Shown here piece after piece: positions 32,181-42,815 of a DNA stretch of 64,000 nucleotides (position 1 is its first letter; each line of letters opens with the position of its first letter). Source of the DNA: Schistocerca nitens (Eukaryota > Arthropoda > Insecta > Orthoptera > Acrididae). The position numbers were made by a program, and so were the translations under genes. Location: positions 275,395,503 through 275,459,502 of the forward strand of contig NC_064622.1 in assembly GCF_023898315.1 (NCBI RefSeq), given 5' to 3'. The notes under the pieces are model-generated. The model was not told the origin of the DNA, made no database searches, and saw only the letters and a program-made list of their open reading frames with translations.

Positions 32181-34570
32181 AAATGTGGACTCTGACCACA
32201 ATTTATTGGTTATGAATTACAGATTAAAGCTGAAGGAACTGCAAAAAAGCAGAAATTTAAAGAGATGGGACTTGGATAAACTGAAAGAACCAGAAGTTGT
32301 AGAGGGTTTCAGAGGGAGCATTAGGGAATAATTCACAAGAATAGGGGAAACAAGTACAGCACAAGAAGAATGGGTAGCTCTGAGAGATGAAATAGTGAAG
32401 GCAGCAGAGGATCAAGTAAGCAAAAAGATGAGTGCTGGTACAAATCCTAGTGTAATACAAGAGATATTGAATTTAATCAATGCAAGAAGAAAATATAAAA
32501 ATGTAATAAATGAAGCAGGCAAAAAGGTATTCAAACGTCTAAAAAATGAGATTGACAGGAATTGCAAATTGGCTAAGCAGGAATGGCTAGAGGACAAATA
32601 TAAGGATGTAGAAGCATATATCACAAGGAGAAAGATAGACACTGCCAACAGAAACGTTAAAGAGATATTTGGAGGAAAGTGAATCACTTGTACTACTATC
32701 GAGAGTTCAGATGGAAAATTATTAATATGTAAAGAAGGGAAAGTAGAAGGACGGAAGGAGTACATTCCCACCTCTGGGCCTATACAAGGAAGATGTACTT
32801 GAGGACAATATTGTGGAAATGGAAGAGGATGTAGGGGGAGATGAGAAGGGAGATATGGTACTGCAGAATGAACCTGACAAAGCACCGAAAGAATTAAGTT
32901 GAAACAAGGCCCCAGGAATAGACACCTTTCTGTTAGAGCTACTGATAACCTTGGGAGAGCCAGCCATGACAAATCACTGCCATCTGGTGAGTAAGATGTA
33001 TGATGCAGGCAAAATACCCTCAGACTTCAAGAAGGATATAATAATCCCAATTCCAAAGAAAGCAGGTGCTGACAGGTGTGAAAATTACCTATCAGTTTAA
33101 GTGAAACAATGGAAAATCCAGGATGGAAAGTAACAATATTATGAAAAGGAAAGTTGCTACTCACCATACAGCACAGATGCTGAGTTGCAGGTAGGCACAA
33201 CAAAAAGACCGTCACAATATAAGCTTTCGGCAATCACGGCCTTTGTTGAAGGTAGATGACAGACACACAAACACACACACATACAGACGCAACTCACACA
33301 CACACATGATTGCAGCCTCTGGCAGCTAAATCCATGCACTGCAGTCATGTGTGTGAGTTGCGTTTGTGTGTATGTGTGTTTGTGTATCTGTCATCTATTT
33401 TTGACAAAGGCCTCGATGGCTGAAAGCTTATATTGTGACAGTATTTTTGTTGTGCCTATCTGCAACTCATAATCTTTACTATATGGTGACTAGCAACTTT
33501 CCTTTTCATAATATTGTTATGAAGTATCAGTTTAATAAGTCACAGTTGCAAAATACTAACATGAATCCTTTACGAAAGAATAGAAAAAACTGGTAGAAGC
33601 CAACCTTGGGGAAGATCAGTTTGGATTCCAGAGAAATGTAGGAACACGTTTGGCAATACTGACGCTACAACATCTCTTAGATGATAGGTCAAGGAAAGGC
33701 AAACCTATGTTTATAATATTTGTAGACTTAGATAAAACTTTTGATAATGTTGACTGGAATACTCTCTTTCAAGTTCTAAAGGCAGCAGGGATAAAATACA
33801 GTGAGTGAAAGGCTATTTACAATTTGTATAGAAACCAGATGGCAGTTATAAGAGTCGAGGGGCATGAAACAGAAGCAGTGGTTGAGAAGGGAGTGAGACA
33901 GGGTTGTAGCCTATCCCCGCTGTTATTCAGCCTGTATATTGAACAAGCAGTAATGGAAACCAAAGAAAAATCTGGAGTAGGAATTAAAGTCCAGGGAGAA
34001 GAAATAAAAACTCTTAGGTTTGCCAATGACAATGTAATTCTGTCAGAGACGGCAAAGGACTTAAAAGAGCAGTTGAACAGAATGGGCAATATCTTGAAAG
34101 GAGCATGTTACTGAACATCAACAAAAGTAAGACGAGGATAATGGAATGTAGTCGAGTTAAATCAGGTGATACTGAGGGAATTAGATTAGGAAATGAGTCA
34201 CTTAAAGTAGTAAATGAGTTTTGCTATTTGGGAAGCAAAATAACTGATGATGGTCAAAGTAGGGAAGATATAAAATGCAGACTGACAATGGCAAGAAAAG
34301 CGTTTCTGAAGAAAAAAAATTGTTAACATTGAGTATAGATTTAAGTATCAGGAAGTCCTTTCTAAAAGTATTTGTTTGGAGTGTAGTCATGTTTGGAAGT
34401 GAAACATGGACGATAAATAGTTTAGACAAGAAGAGACTAGATGCTTTTGAAATTTGGTGCTACAAAAGAATGCTGGAGATAGATGGGTAGATCATGTAAC
34501 CGATGATGAGGTACTGAATTGAACTGGGCGGAAGAGGAATCTGTGACTGAAAATCACAACAATAACAACA
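32180..34570 (+). pseudogene. RTE-like LINE, 5'-truncated, broken and split by a hairpin element
   Basis: The copy starts at the end of the endonuclease (DSDHNLLVMNYRLKLKEL, 32190-32245), continues through the linker (32395-32682), the RT entry (NKAPGIDTFLLELL near 32905, GKIPSDFKKDIIIPIPKKAG near 33010), the A motif FVDLDKTFDNVDW (about 33718-33757), GVRQGCSLSPLLFSLYIE (33889-33945), a mutated catalytic FAND (about 34018) and the C-terminal part (EFCYLGSKITDDGQS; FGSETWTIN; FEIWCYKRMLEIDG). The C-terminal LDAFEIWCYKRML pattern is typical of RTE/BovB elements. Stops and frameshifts are frequent. The tail is AAC-rich (34558-34575). Confidence 0.75.
33101..33524. mobile_element. Penelope-derived hairpin element inserted in the LINE
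   Basis: A 424-bp insertion with an 11-bp target duplication TATCAGTTTAA (33090-33100 and 33525-33535). The left arm (33101-about 33290) is the reverse complement of the right arm (about 33340-33520). Both carry the Penelope terminal segment (GGCCTTTGTTGAA/CAAAGGCC, GAAAGCTTA, GTTGTGCC). No coding sequence. It resembles 18840-19190. Confidence 0.85.
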
Positions 34571-34575
34571 ACAAT

Positions 34576-35094
34576 ATATTTAGAAAGCATGGTCCCAAAC
34601 TCATGGGAGTATAACCATGGCCAGTAATTAAAATAAGGATGCAGCTACTGCTATACCCTTTCCTGCCACTAGAAAGACTCAACTGTTTCATGTATACCTC
34701 CATGTCAGGAACAATTGAATACTCTACTTATGATATAAACAGAAAACAGACTGCTAAGATGGATTTCACTAATGTCACTGTTTTCTTGATAAATGTGAAA
34801 ACAAAAAGTAAATATTTCATCCAGTAGAATTCTGTTGCAGATTTATTACCAGCATGAGAGCTATTTTCCACATCATTCATTTAGTGCATATTAAATGATA
34901 ATTATGCTTTATTTTGTTTCCTAACAAAGTTAACATGAAACGTTGCTATGGATATTCCATATTGTACATACTTCTTTCACAATTAAACTTCTGCACAATG
35001 ACTGAGTATGCAAGATGTTTTCCCAGGAATCATGTACTGAAGTACTTTTGTGGGTGGAACTTTCTTGTCATATATTAGGGAAATTCTGTGGGTA
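34576..35094. other. Spacer, no gene seen
   Basis: One 62-codon open frame (34639-34827), unrecognised. No repeat identified. Confidence 0.45.
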
Positions 35095-38005
35095 CTGAAG
35101 CAACAATGTCTGTTTTTTAGGATAGATGGCCTCGGGCAAGTACAGAAAGGGCAACAGCCTCAAAGGGTACAGGGCAAAGTCAGGACATGCGGGGACCAAG
35201 CAGCAATCGGTATTGTAATTGTAAACTGTCGAAGCTGCATTGGTAAAGTACCGGAACTTCAAACACTGATAGAAAGCACTGAAGCTGAAATCCTTTTAGG
35301 TACGGAAAGCTGGCTGAAGCCAGAAATAAATTCTGCCAAAATTTTTACTAAGGCACAGATGGTGTTTAGAAAGGATACATTGCATGCAACTGGAGGTGGC
35401 GTGTTTGTCGCTGTTAGTAGTAGTTTATCCTGTAGTTAAGTAGAAGTGGATTGTTCCTGTGAATTATTATGGATGGAGGTTACACTGAACAACCGAGCTA
35501 GGTTAATAATTGACTCCTTTTACCGACCTCCTGATTCAGCAGCATTAGTGGCAGAACAACTGAGAGAAAATCTGGAATACATTTCACATAAATTTCCTCA
35601 ACATGTTATAGTCTTAGGTGGAGATTTCAATTTACCAGATATAGACTGGGACACTCAGATGTTTAGGACAGGTGGTAGGGATAGAGCATCGAGTGACATT
35701 ATACTGAGTGCACTATCCGAAAATTACCTCGAGCAATTAAACAGAGAACTGACTCATGGAGATAACATCTTGGACCTACTGATAACAAACAGACCCAAAC
35801 TTTTTGACTCTGTAAGCACAGAACAGGGAATCAGTGATCATAAGGCCATTCCAGCATCCCTGAATATGGAAGTAAATAGGAATATAAAAAAAGGGAGTAT
35901 GGTTTATCTGTTTAGCAAGAGCAATAGAAGACAGATTTCAGACTACGTAACAGATCAAAACGAAAACTTCTGTTCTGACACTGACAATGTTGAGTGTTTA
36001 TGGAAAAAGTTCAAGGCAATCGTAAAATGTGTTTTAGACAGGTACGTGCTGAGTAAAACTGTGAGGGATGGGAAAAAACCTACCGTGGTTCAACAACAAA
36101 ATTAGGAAACTACTGCAAAAGCAAAGAGAGCTTCACTGCAAGTTTAAACACAGCCAAAACCTCTCAGACAAACAGAAGCTAAACGATGTCAAAGTTAGCG
36201 TAAGGAGGGCTATGCGTGAAGCGTTCAGTGAATTCGAAAGTAAAATTCTATGTACCGACTTGACAGAAAATCCTAGGAAGTTCTGGTCTTACGTTAAATC
36301 AGTAAGTGGCTCGAAACAGCATATCCAGACACTCTGGGATGATGATGGCATTGAAACAGAGGATGACACACGTAAAGCTGAAATACTAAACACCTTTTTT
36401 CAAAACCGTTTCACAGAGGAAGACCGCACTGCAGTTCCTTTTCTAAATCCTTGCACAAACGAAAAAATGGCTGACATCAAAATAAGTGTCCAAGGAATAG
36501 AAAAGCAACTGAAATCACTCAACAGAGGAAAGTCCACTGGACCTTATGGGATACCAATTCGATTCTACACAGAGTATGCGAAAGAACTTGGCCCCCTTCT
36601 GACAACCGTGTACCGCAAGTCTCTAGAGGAACGGAAGGTTCCAAATGATTGGAAAAGAGTACAGGTAGTCCCAGTCTTCAAGAAGGGTCGTCAAGCAGAT
36701 GCGCAAAACTATAGACCTATATCTCTGACGTCAATTTGTTGTAGAATTTTAGAACATGTTTTTTGCTTGCGTCATGTCGTTTCTGGAAACCCAGAATCCA
36801 CTCTTTAGGAATCAACATGGATTCCGGAAACAGCGATCGTGTGAGACCCAACTCGCTTTATTTGTTCATGAGACCCAGAAAATATTAGATACAGGCTCCC
36901 AGGTAGATGCCATTTTCCTTGACTTCCAGAAGGCGTTCGATACAGTTCCGCACTGTCGCCTGATAAACAAAGTAAGAGCCTATGGAATATAAGACCAGCT
37001 GTGTGGCTGGATTGAAGAGTTTTTAGCAAACAGAACACAGCATATGGTTCTCAATGGAGAGACATCTACAGACGTTAAAGTAACCTCTGGCATGTCACAG
37101 GGGAGTGTTATGGGACCATTGCTTTTCACAATATATATAAATGACCTAGTAGATAGTGTCGGAAGTTCCATGCGGCTTTTCACGGATGATGATGTAGTAC
37201 ACAGAGAAGTTTCAGCATTAGAAAATTGCAGCGAAATGCAGGAAGATCTGCGTCAGATAGGCACTTAGTGCAGGGAGTGGCAACTGACCCTTAACATAGA
37301 CAAATGTAATGTATTGCGAATACATAGATAGAAGGATCCTTTATTGTGTGATTATATGATAGCGGAACAAACACTGGTAGCAGTTACTTCTGTAAAATAT
37401 CTGGGAGTATGCATACAGAATGATTTGAAGTGGAATGATCATATAAAATTAATTGTTGGTAAGGCGGGTGCCAGGTTCAGATTCATCGGGAGAGTCCTTA
37501 GAAAATGTAGTCCATCAACAAAGGAGGTGGCTTACAAAACACTCGTTCGACCTATACCTGAGTATTGCTCATCAGTGTGGGATCCGTACCATCAGGTTGG
37601 GTTGACGGAGGAGATAGAGAAGATCCAAAGAAGAACGGCGCGTTTTGTCACAGGGTTATTTGGTAAGCGTGATAGCGTTAGGGAGAGGTTTAGCAAAAGC
37701 AAGTGGCAGACTCTGCAAGAGAGGCGCTCTGCATCGCGGTGTAGCTTGCTGTCCAGGTTTTGAGAGGGTGTGTTTCTGGATGAGGTATCGAATATATTGC
37801 TTACCCCTACTTATACCTCCCGAGGAGATCAAGAATGTAAAATTAGAGAGATTCGAGCGTGCACAGAGGCTTTCCGGCAGTCGTTCTTCCCGCGAACCAT
37901 ACACAACTGGAACAGGAAAGGGAAGTAATGACAGGGGCACGTAAAATGCCCTCCGCCACACACCGTTGGGTGGCTTGCAGAGTATAAATGTAGATGTAGA
38001 TGTAC
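35095..38005 (+). pseudogene. CR1-like LINE, endonuclease and RT, broken; GATGTA tail
   Basis: Endonuclease pieces: VIVNCRSCIGKVPEL (35216-35260), LLGTESWLKPEI, SFYRPPDSA, GGDFNLPDIDW (35620-35655) and GISDHKAIP (35830). RT: KSTGPYGIPIRFY (36530), NYRPISLTSICCRILEHV (36710), FLDFQKAFDTVPH (36912-36950), SGMSQGSVMGPLLFTIYIND (37087-37146), an altered catalytic FTDDDVV (37178-37198) and the C-terminal SVWDPYHQVGLTEEIEKIQRR (37575-37635). At least five breaks separate the frames. The 3' end has GCCACACACCG ... GGTGGCTTGCAGAGTATAAATGTAGATGTAGATGT, a hexamer tail. ORF1 is absent, so it is 5'-truncated. Confidence 0.8.
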
Positions 38006-38049
38006 TTACATTCTACACATCTTTACAAACAATAAAGCAATAATATTTA

Positions 38050-38110
38050 ATAAATTACACTGATGGCCCAAAACCTTATAACCATTGTCCAACATGAGAT
38101 CAAATATTGC
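38050..38110 (+). repeat. Tc1-like terminal sequence fragment (tentative)
   Basis: ACTGATGGCCCAAAACCTTATAACC resembles, as reverse complement, the end GGTATAATGTTTTGGCTCAT of the transposase remnant at about 47490-47515. No transposase follows, so it is a solo end or chance match. Confidence 0.3.
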
Positions 38111-38571
38111 ATGGTGGTGTTGCAGGCATGTGATCGGAATAGATTAGATCAGATTCAGTTTTTGTTCCATAGACGCAAAAATGAGATGATTCTCTTAGGT
38201 GTGAAAGTCAGGAACTATAACATAAAAAAACATAAAACATTTGAATATAATACTCACTACCCTGATCATTACCATGAGACTGTCATAATAGGTGAATACA
38301 TTATAATAAACTGGAACTACTAATATTTACAGAATTAATACACTGTCAGAATGAAACATAGTTATGTACTTTCAATAGATTTGTTATACACAAAATACCT
38401 AATTTTAGCTGTTGTGATGAAGTGCTATCAAAACTGAAATTTAACAGACATTTTTACTTAAGCCATCTAACAGTCCCTGTTAAGATATTCATCTCTAGAG
38501 TAGAAGTAGTTCCCTATCAAAGAGTCTTTCAAACTCTGTTTAGTTGTGCTTTATCTGAAACCAAGTTTTTA

Positions 38572-38943
38572 GTATATGAAGATGGTATCTGTTCTTTCGG
38601 ACATGTCCGAAAGAATGGATACCATTAGTGACCATGCAGCTCATTATAATGAAATTGTAATGAAATGAATATCTCTAGCTGCATACAGGCATTGACATAT
38701 GTTAACGGGGATATAGTGCGGGATAATAAGTTGGTAATGTGGGTCTCGCGGGAGGCGTGCCATAGATAAGTCCCTGCAGTTGCACTATCCTCTGTGTTCT
38801 CGGTGGCTCAGATGGATAGCATGTCCACCATGTAAGCAGAAGATCCCAAGTTCGTGACCTGGTAAGGGCACACATTTTAACTGTCCCAGTTGATGTATGT
38901 CAACGCCTGTATGCAGCTAGGGGTATTCATTTCATTGTAATTT
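38572..38943. mobile_element. 372-bp foldback element with tRNA-like module, inserted in LINE
   Basis: Flanked by a 10-bp target duplication CAAGTTTTTA (38562-38571 and 38944-38953). It contains a near-perfect 44-bp palindrome at 38582-38625. It also contains an inverted pair at about 38648-38705 (GAAATTGTAATGAAATGAAT, CTAGCTGCATACAGGC) and about 38884-38943, and a tRNA-like segment. It interrupts the last codons of the LINE coding region. Non-coding, so non-autonomous. Confidence 0.8.
38793..38874 (+). repeat. tRNA-like module in the foldback element
   Basis: The A box is GTGGCTCAGATGG and the B-box region AAGTTCGTGACC (degenerate). The flanking TGTG ... CACA ends can pair. The anticodon-loop region CATGTAA gives nominal TGT with A instead of T at position 33. 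Embedded in a mobile element, so tRNA-derived. Confidence 0.55.
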
Positions 38944-39218
38944 CAAGTTTTTAATGGTTGCTGATATTTATTGAAAATGTGTTTTCCTGGATATTGATCC
39001 CCTTTGTGGACCAAGGTAAATGATTTTAGGTCTTTATATAGCTTGTTCTTATTCCTAGTATTGATACTATGTATTGAGCTACTGATTGGAAGCAGAAGTA
39101 TGTTACTTGTAACAAATTTCATTAAGTAATAAAGCACTGGTTACAATACAAAGTTCATTGATCAGGTTTCTGTATGATATTTACATCTCAAATGAGCCTT
39201 ATAACATGCTTTTGCACA

Positions 39219-41405
39219 CTAAAAACTTCTGCTCGATGAGTTACCCCAGAATATGATCCCATATGACGTACTAGAATTAAAGTGAGCAAAGCATGCAAGT
39301 TTTTTTGTATTTATATCTCCTACATCTGACATCATTCTCACTGCAAGTACAGACTTGTTTAGACACTTCAGCAATTCTGTGGTATGCCCTTGCAAACTGA
39401 ATTTATTATCGAGTTGTAATTCCATGAATTTAACACTGTCAACCTCTTCAATCAGCATGTCTTCACATATTAAACACATGCTGGAAGGAAACCTATTACA
39501 GGTTCTGGACTACATATAGTGGATCTTTTCAAAGTTTAATGACAGTGAATTAACTAAACCATTTATTAATGTCAGTGAAAATTTGGTTTGCAGCCTATTC
39601 TAAATCTGTACTTGACAAGCTACTTATTGGAATGTTTTTATCATCTGCAGACAAAATAAACTTAGCATCTGGCAATGTAACAGACGAGAGGTCATTAGTG
39701 TACAGAAGAAAAAGCAAAAGACACAAGTTGGAACCTTGACATACACAATATGAAGTTAATTCCCAATTAGGTAAAGACTTACTGCTTACTGCACAGGTAT
39801 TTCGCAACGATACCCTTTGTTTCCTGTTACTTGGATAAGACTCAAACCATTTTGCAGCACTGTCAGTGATACCATAATATTCAAATCTACTTAGGAGAAT
39901 GCTGTGATTCAAACATTCCAATGCTTTTGACAGGTCAAAGAAAACCCCAGTAGCCTCTAATTTGTTATCTAATGGGTTATGTATATTCTCACTGTACATG
40001 TAAACAGCTTTCTCAGTATCTGAACACTTAAGAAACCAAACTGTGATGTGGACAATATATTATTGGCAGTCAGCTGCTTAAGGAGACACTTGAACACAAC
40101 CTTTTCAAACATTTTTGAAAAAGCCAGCAAAAGTGAAATTGACAAACTGCCAGTTGGCTTCTATCTTACTCATACTGGTAAAATGTCACAGAAATCATCA
40201 GGCAAACATCGGATGCAGAACCCAAGACAGAAGCCAACCATCAGTTTCTCAACAAGTGCTCACAAAAGCCTTAACAATTTTGTAAAAGTGAAATTGGTTG
40301 ATAGTGTGTGGGATCTATTTATCCCCCTTATTGTAAAGATGCTTAGCTTCAGCATATTTTAACCTGTCTGGAAATGTTTCACTGATAAGAGATTGATTAT
40401 ACAAATAACTTAAGACAGGACTCAACTCATGTGAGCACTCTTTGATTAACCTCATTGACATGTTATCATAACAAATAGAAAACTTTGATTTTAAGGATTA
40501 ATGACAGATGCTACTTCTTTGGGAGAAATATCCTCTCCATTTTACTGAAGTTATTTGTAAAGACCGGTCTCAGATACTCCATTGCACTGTTTATCGAACC
40601 TGATAACCCCAAGCTGTCGATAACAGAAACAAAGCACTTGTCTAATAGGTTTGCAAATCTAATAGGTTTGCAACACTCACACACTTGTTACCAATACTTC
40701 ACTATTTTTAGAGCTATCTGCTGTTCTTTCTTTCTGGCCCCATATGTCTCTGTCTTGCATATATCCCATATGATTTTTATTTTGTTGTCTGATGTAATTA
40801 TCTGTTTCTCATAATAAAGCTGCTTAGATTTACAGATTACTTGCTTCAATATTTTGTAGTATTCTTTATAATGAATTACAATGTTATTTCAACTTGTTCT
40901 TATATAGTAAATACAGTCTCCTTTTTGTCCCACATGACATCTTTATTGCTTGTGTAATCCATTTTTTTATTTTTGGACTACTGTTTGATTTGAGTTACCT
41001 TTATGGAAAAACAATTTTCAAAAGAAGAAGCAACTTTATTAATGAATGTTCTGTATTTTCCATTTGAGTCAGAAGTACTGTAAACATCAATCCAGTTCAT
41101 GTCTTTGAGCAATCTCTTAAAATTCTCAATTTTGACTGATTTATTACGATCCTGTACTTAGATTTAAAAGATTTTTTATCCTGACACGTTTCAACATTCA
41201 ACACAAGATGCTGCATGTCATGATCAGACAGCCCACTTACTATTGGTTTCGTGACATAATTTTTTTTTCTGCATTTGTCTTCAAATATATTGTCAATAGC
41301 AGTCTCAGAGCATTTATATACACTAGTTGCAAAGTTCCCAATAGAAATCAAACTGAATGACATTGTTACTGAGTACAGCAATTGTTCATTGACAGAGCTT
41401 TTCAC
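39219..41405 (-). pseudogene. LINE endonuclease/RT remnant (CR1-like)
   Basis: Minus strand: an endonuclease part with VSGLSDHDMQHL (about 41230), then after decay VFFDLSKALECLNH (about 39930), YYGITDSAAKWFESY, a degraded VCQGSNLCLLLFLLYTND (about 39740) and an altered catalytic SADD (about 39650). Then comes VDSVKFMELQLDNKFS and a C-terminal YGIIFWGNSS. These follow the order of the intact ORF2 at 24004-26922. Numerous stops and the changed palm residues make it inactive. Confidence 0.7.
40153..40238. mobile_element. Small MITE candidate, 86 bp
   Basis: The ends GTTGGCTTCTATCTT (40153-40167) and AAGACAGAAGCCAAC (40224-40238) are inverted repeats with one mismatch over 15 bp. It sits in otherwise LINE-derived sequence. 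No target duplication was resolved. Confidence 0.4.
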
Positions 41406-41588
41406 TTAATCCACATTAAAACTACTATTTCCCCGTATTGTGAGATGGGACAACATAGCTTCGAGACTTTTATACGGAGTAAAAGTTTCCTGATGGCACA
41501 CTGTATATACTTACTATTATAAAGGACTGTTGCACAAGCTTCTAAGTGCTGCTCTGAGCAAAATTTATTAATATCAGTATACTTGAAA

Positions 41589-41836
41589 TGTTGTGACTCG
41601 CCGATCTTTCAAAGTGCTGCCGCACAGTTACGTGCGTCCTCTACATGCGGCGCTGTCTGCCATCCATGCAGCAGCTGCGCCACCTAAGCGGCCAGCCAGC
41701 CAGCAGCCACTAGACTTGGACTCAGTGCTGATATGACTGTTACAGTGTACACACGTCTTACTTTGTTTACTTGATCTGTGACTTACATGTATTGTGTCGT
41801 CCTAGAAATATATTTGTTCAACTTGACATTATAACA
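41589..41836 (+). repeat. Gypsy 5' LTR
   Basis: 248 bp, TG...CA ends, paired with 46180-46427. It is followed immediately by ATTGGCGACAAGG, the likely primer-binding site. Confidence 0.95.
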
Positions 41837-41837
41837 A

Positions 41838-41849
41838 TTGGCGACAAGG
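41838..41849 (+). other. Gypsy primer-binding site
   Basis: TTGGCGACAAGG starts one base after the 5' LTR, the position where a tRNA 3' end primes minus-strand synthesis. I did not assign the tRNA. Confidence 0.6.
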
Positions 41850-41889
41850 TAGTGAATTTTTCTTTTTCGTCGTTGACCCACAGGTTTCC

Positions 41890-42815
41890 ATGGCTACTTT
41901 AGAGCAACTATTGCAAGGTCTCACTGAACAGCAAACACTTCTCACATCTGCGATTCGTGATTTCGTCGTGGCATCCAATGCGGGGCGTCTCTCGTCATTG
42001 TCTCTACCTACTTTTCCTCGTTACGACGAGACGGCGGAAGACTGGTCTGATTACAAAAAACGTCTTTGACAGCACTTCTTGGCATTTCATGTTGCGGACG
42101 ACCAAACATGTAAGTCTCTGTTCCTTTCATGGATTGCACCTCAAATGTATCGGTTGTTGTCGCAATTGGCTCCTTTGAAAGATCCTGCGACTTTGTCCTT
42201 TGCTGAAATGTGCTCACTTCTGTCCACATAATTTCAAAAGCATACACATGTGGTAGCCTCTCGTGTTGCCTTTTATCGTTGTCAAAAACAACCGAATCAA
42301 TCCTATCGCACTTGGGCTGCTGAACTTCACGGCCTCAGTCGAAAGTGTCAATTTGTTACTGATGTTCACAAAGAATCCTACACCGATTCCATTGTACGGG
42401 ATGCTATTATCCGGTCGGCGCCCGACAATGAAGTTAGGCAACCTGCCTTTCAGTTGGGAAATCTGACTCTAGATGAAGTCCTATCCATCGCTCAGTCTTT
42501 TGAAATTTCTTGTGCCGCTGGAGCGCAGCTAGAGTCATGGGGTGACATTGGGGAAGTACAATCTCTGTGCACTGTTGACGAAGCGTGCAGCATGTCCCCA
42601 CCGGCTGATGTGGCCACAGTACGTTCCCAAGCACAGCCTCGGCCTAACCATATACAAACCTCTAAGAAACTGCAGCAACTGCAACTTCCTTCATGTCCAC
42701 GGTGTTTTATGAAACATTCACCGGAGGATTGTCCCCAACGTTGGGCCGTGTGTTACAAATGCAAAAAGAAGTGTCATGTGTCATCCGTTTGCAAATTCGA
42801 CCGCATACCTGACGT
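41890..42815 (+). pseudogene. Gypsy gag remnant
   Basis: The reading frame starts MATLEQLLQGLTEQQ at 41890. A matrix/capsid-like stretch includes FPRYDETAEDWSDYKKRL. The C-terminal nucleocapsid part (about 42690-42795) has CPRCFMKHSPEDC followed by a CCHC knuckle CYKCKKKCHVSSVC. In-frame stops at 42067-42069 (TGA) and 42229-42231 (TAA) break it. Gag packages the element RNA into intracellular particles. The pol frame is -1 relative to gag, with no clear slippery site. Confidence 0.8.

Noticed and set aside
32412-32972. 186-codon minus-strand frame
   Set aside because: It lies antisense to the RTE-like LINE linker and RT entry, which have recognisable motifs on the plus strand.
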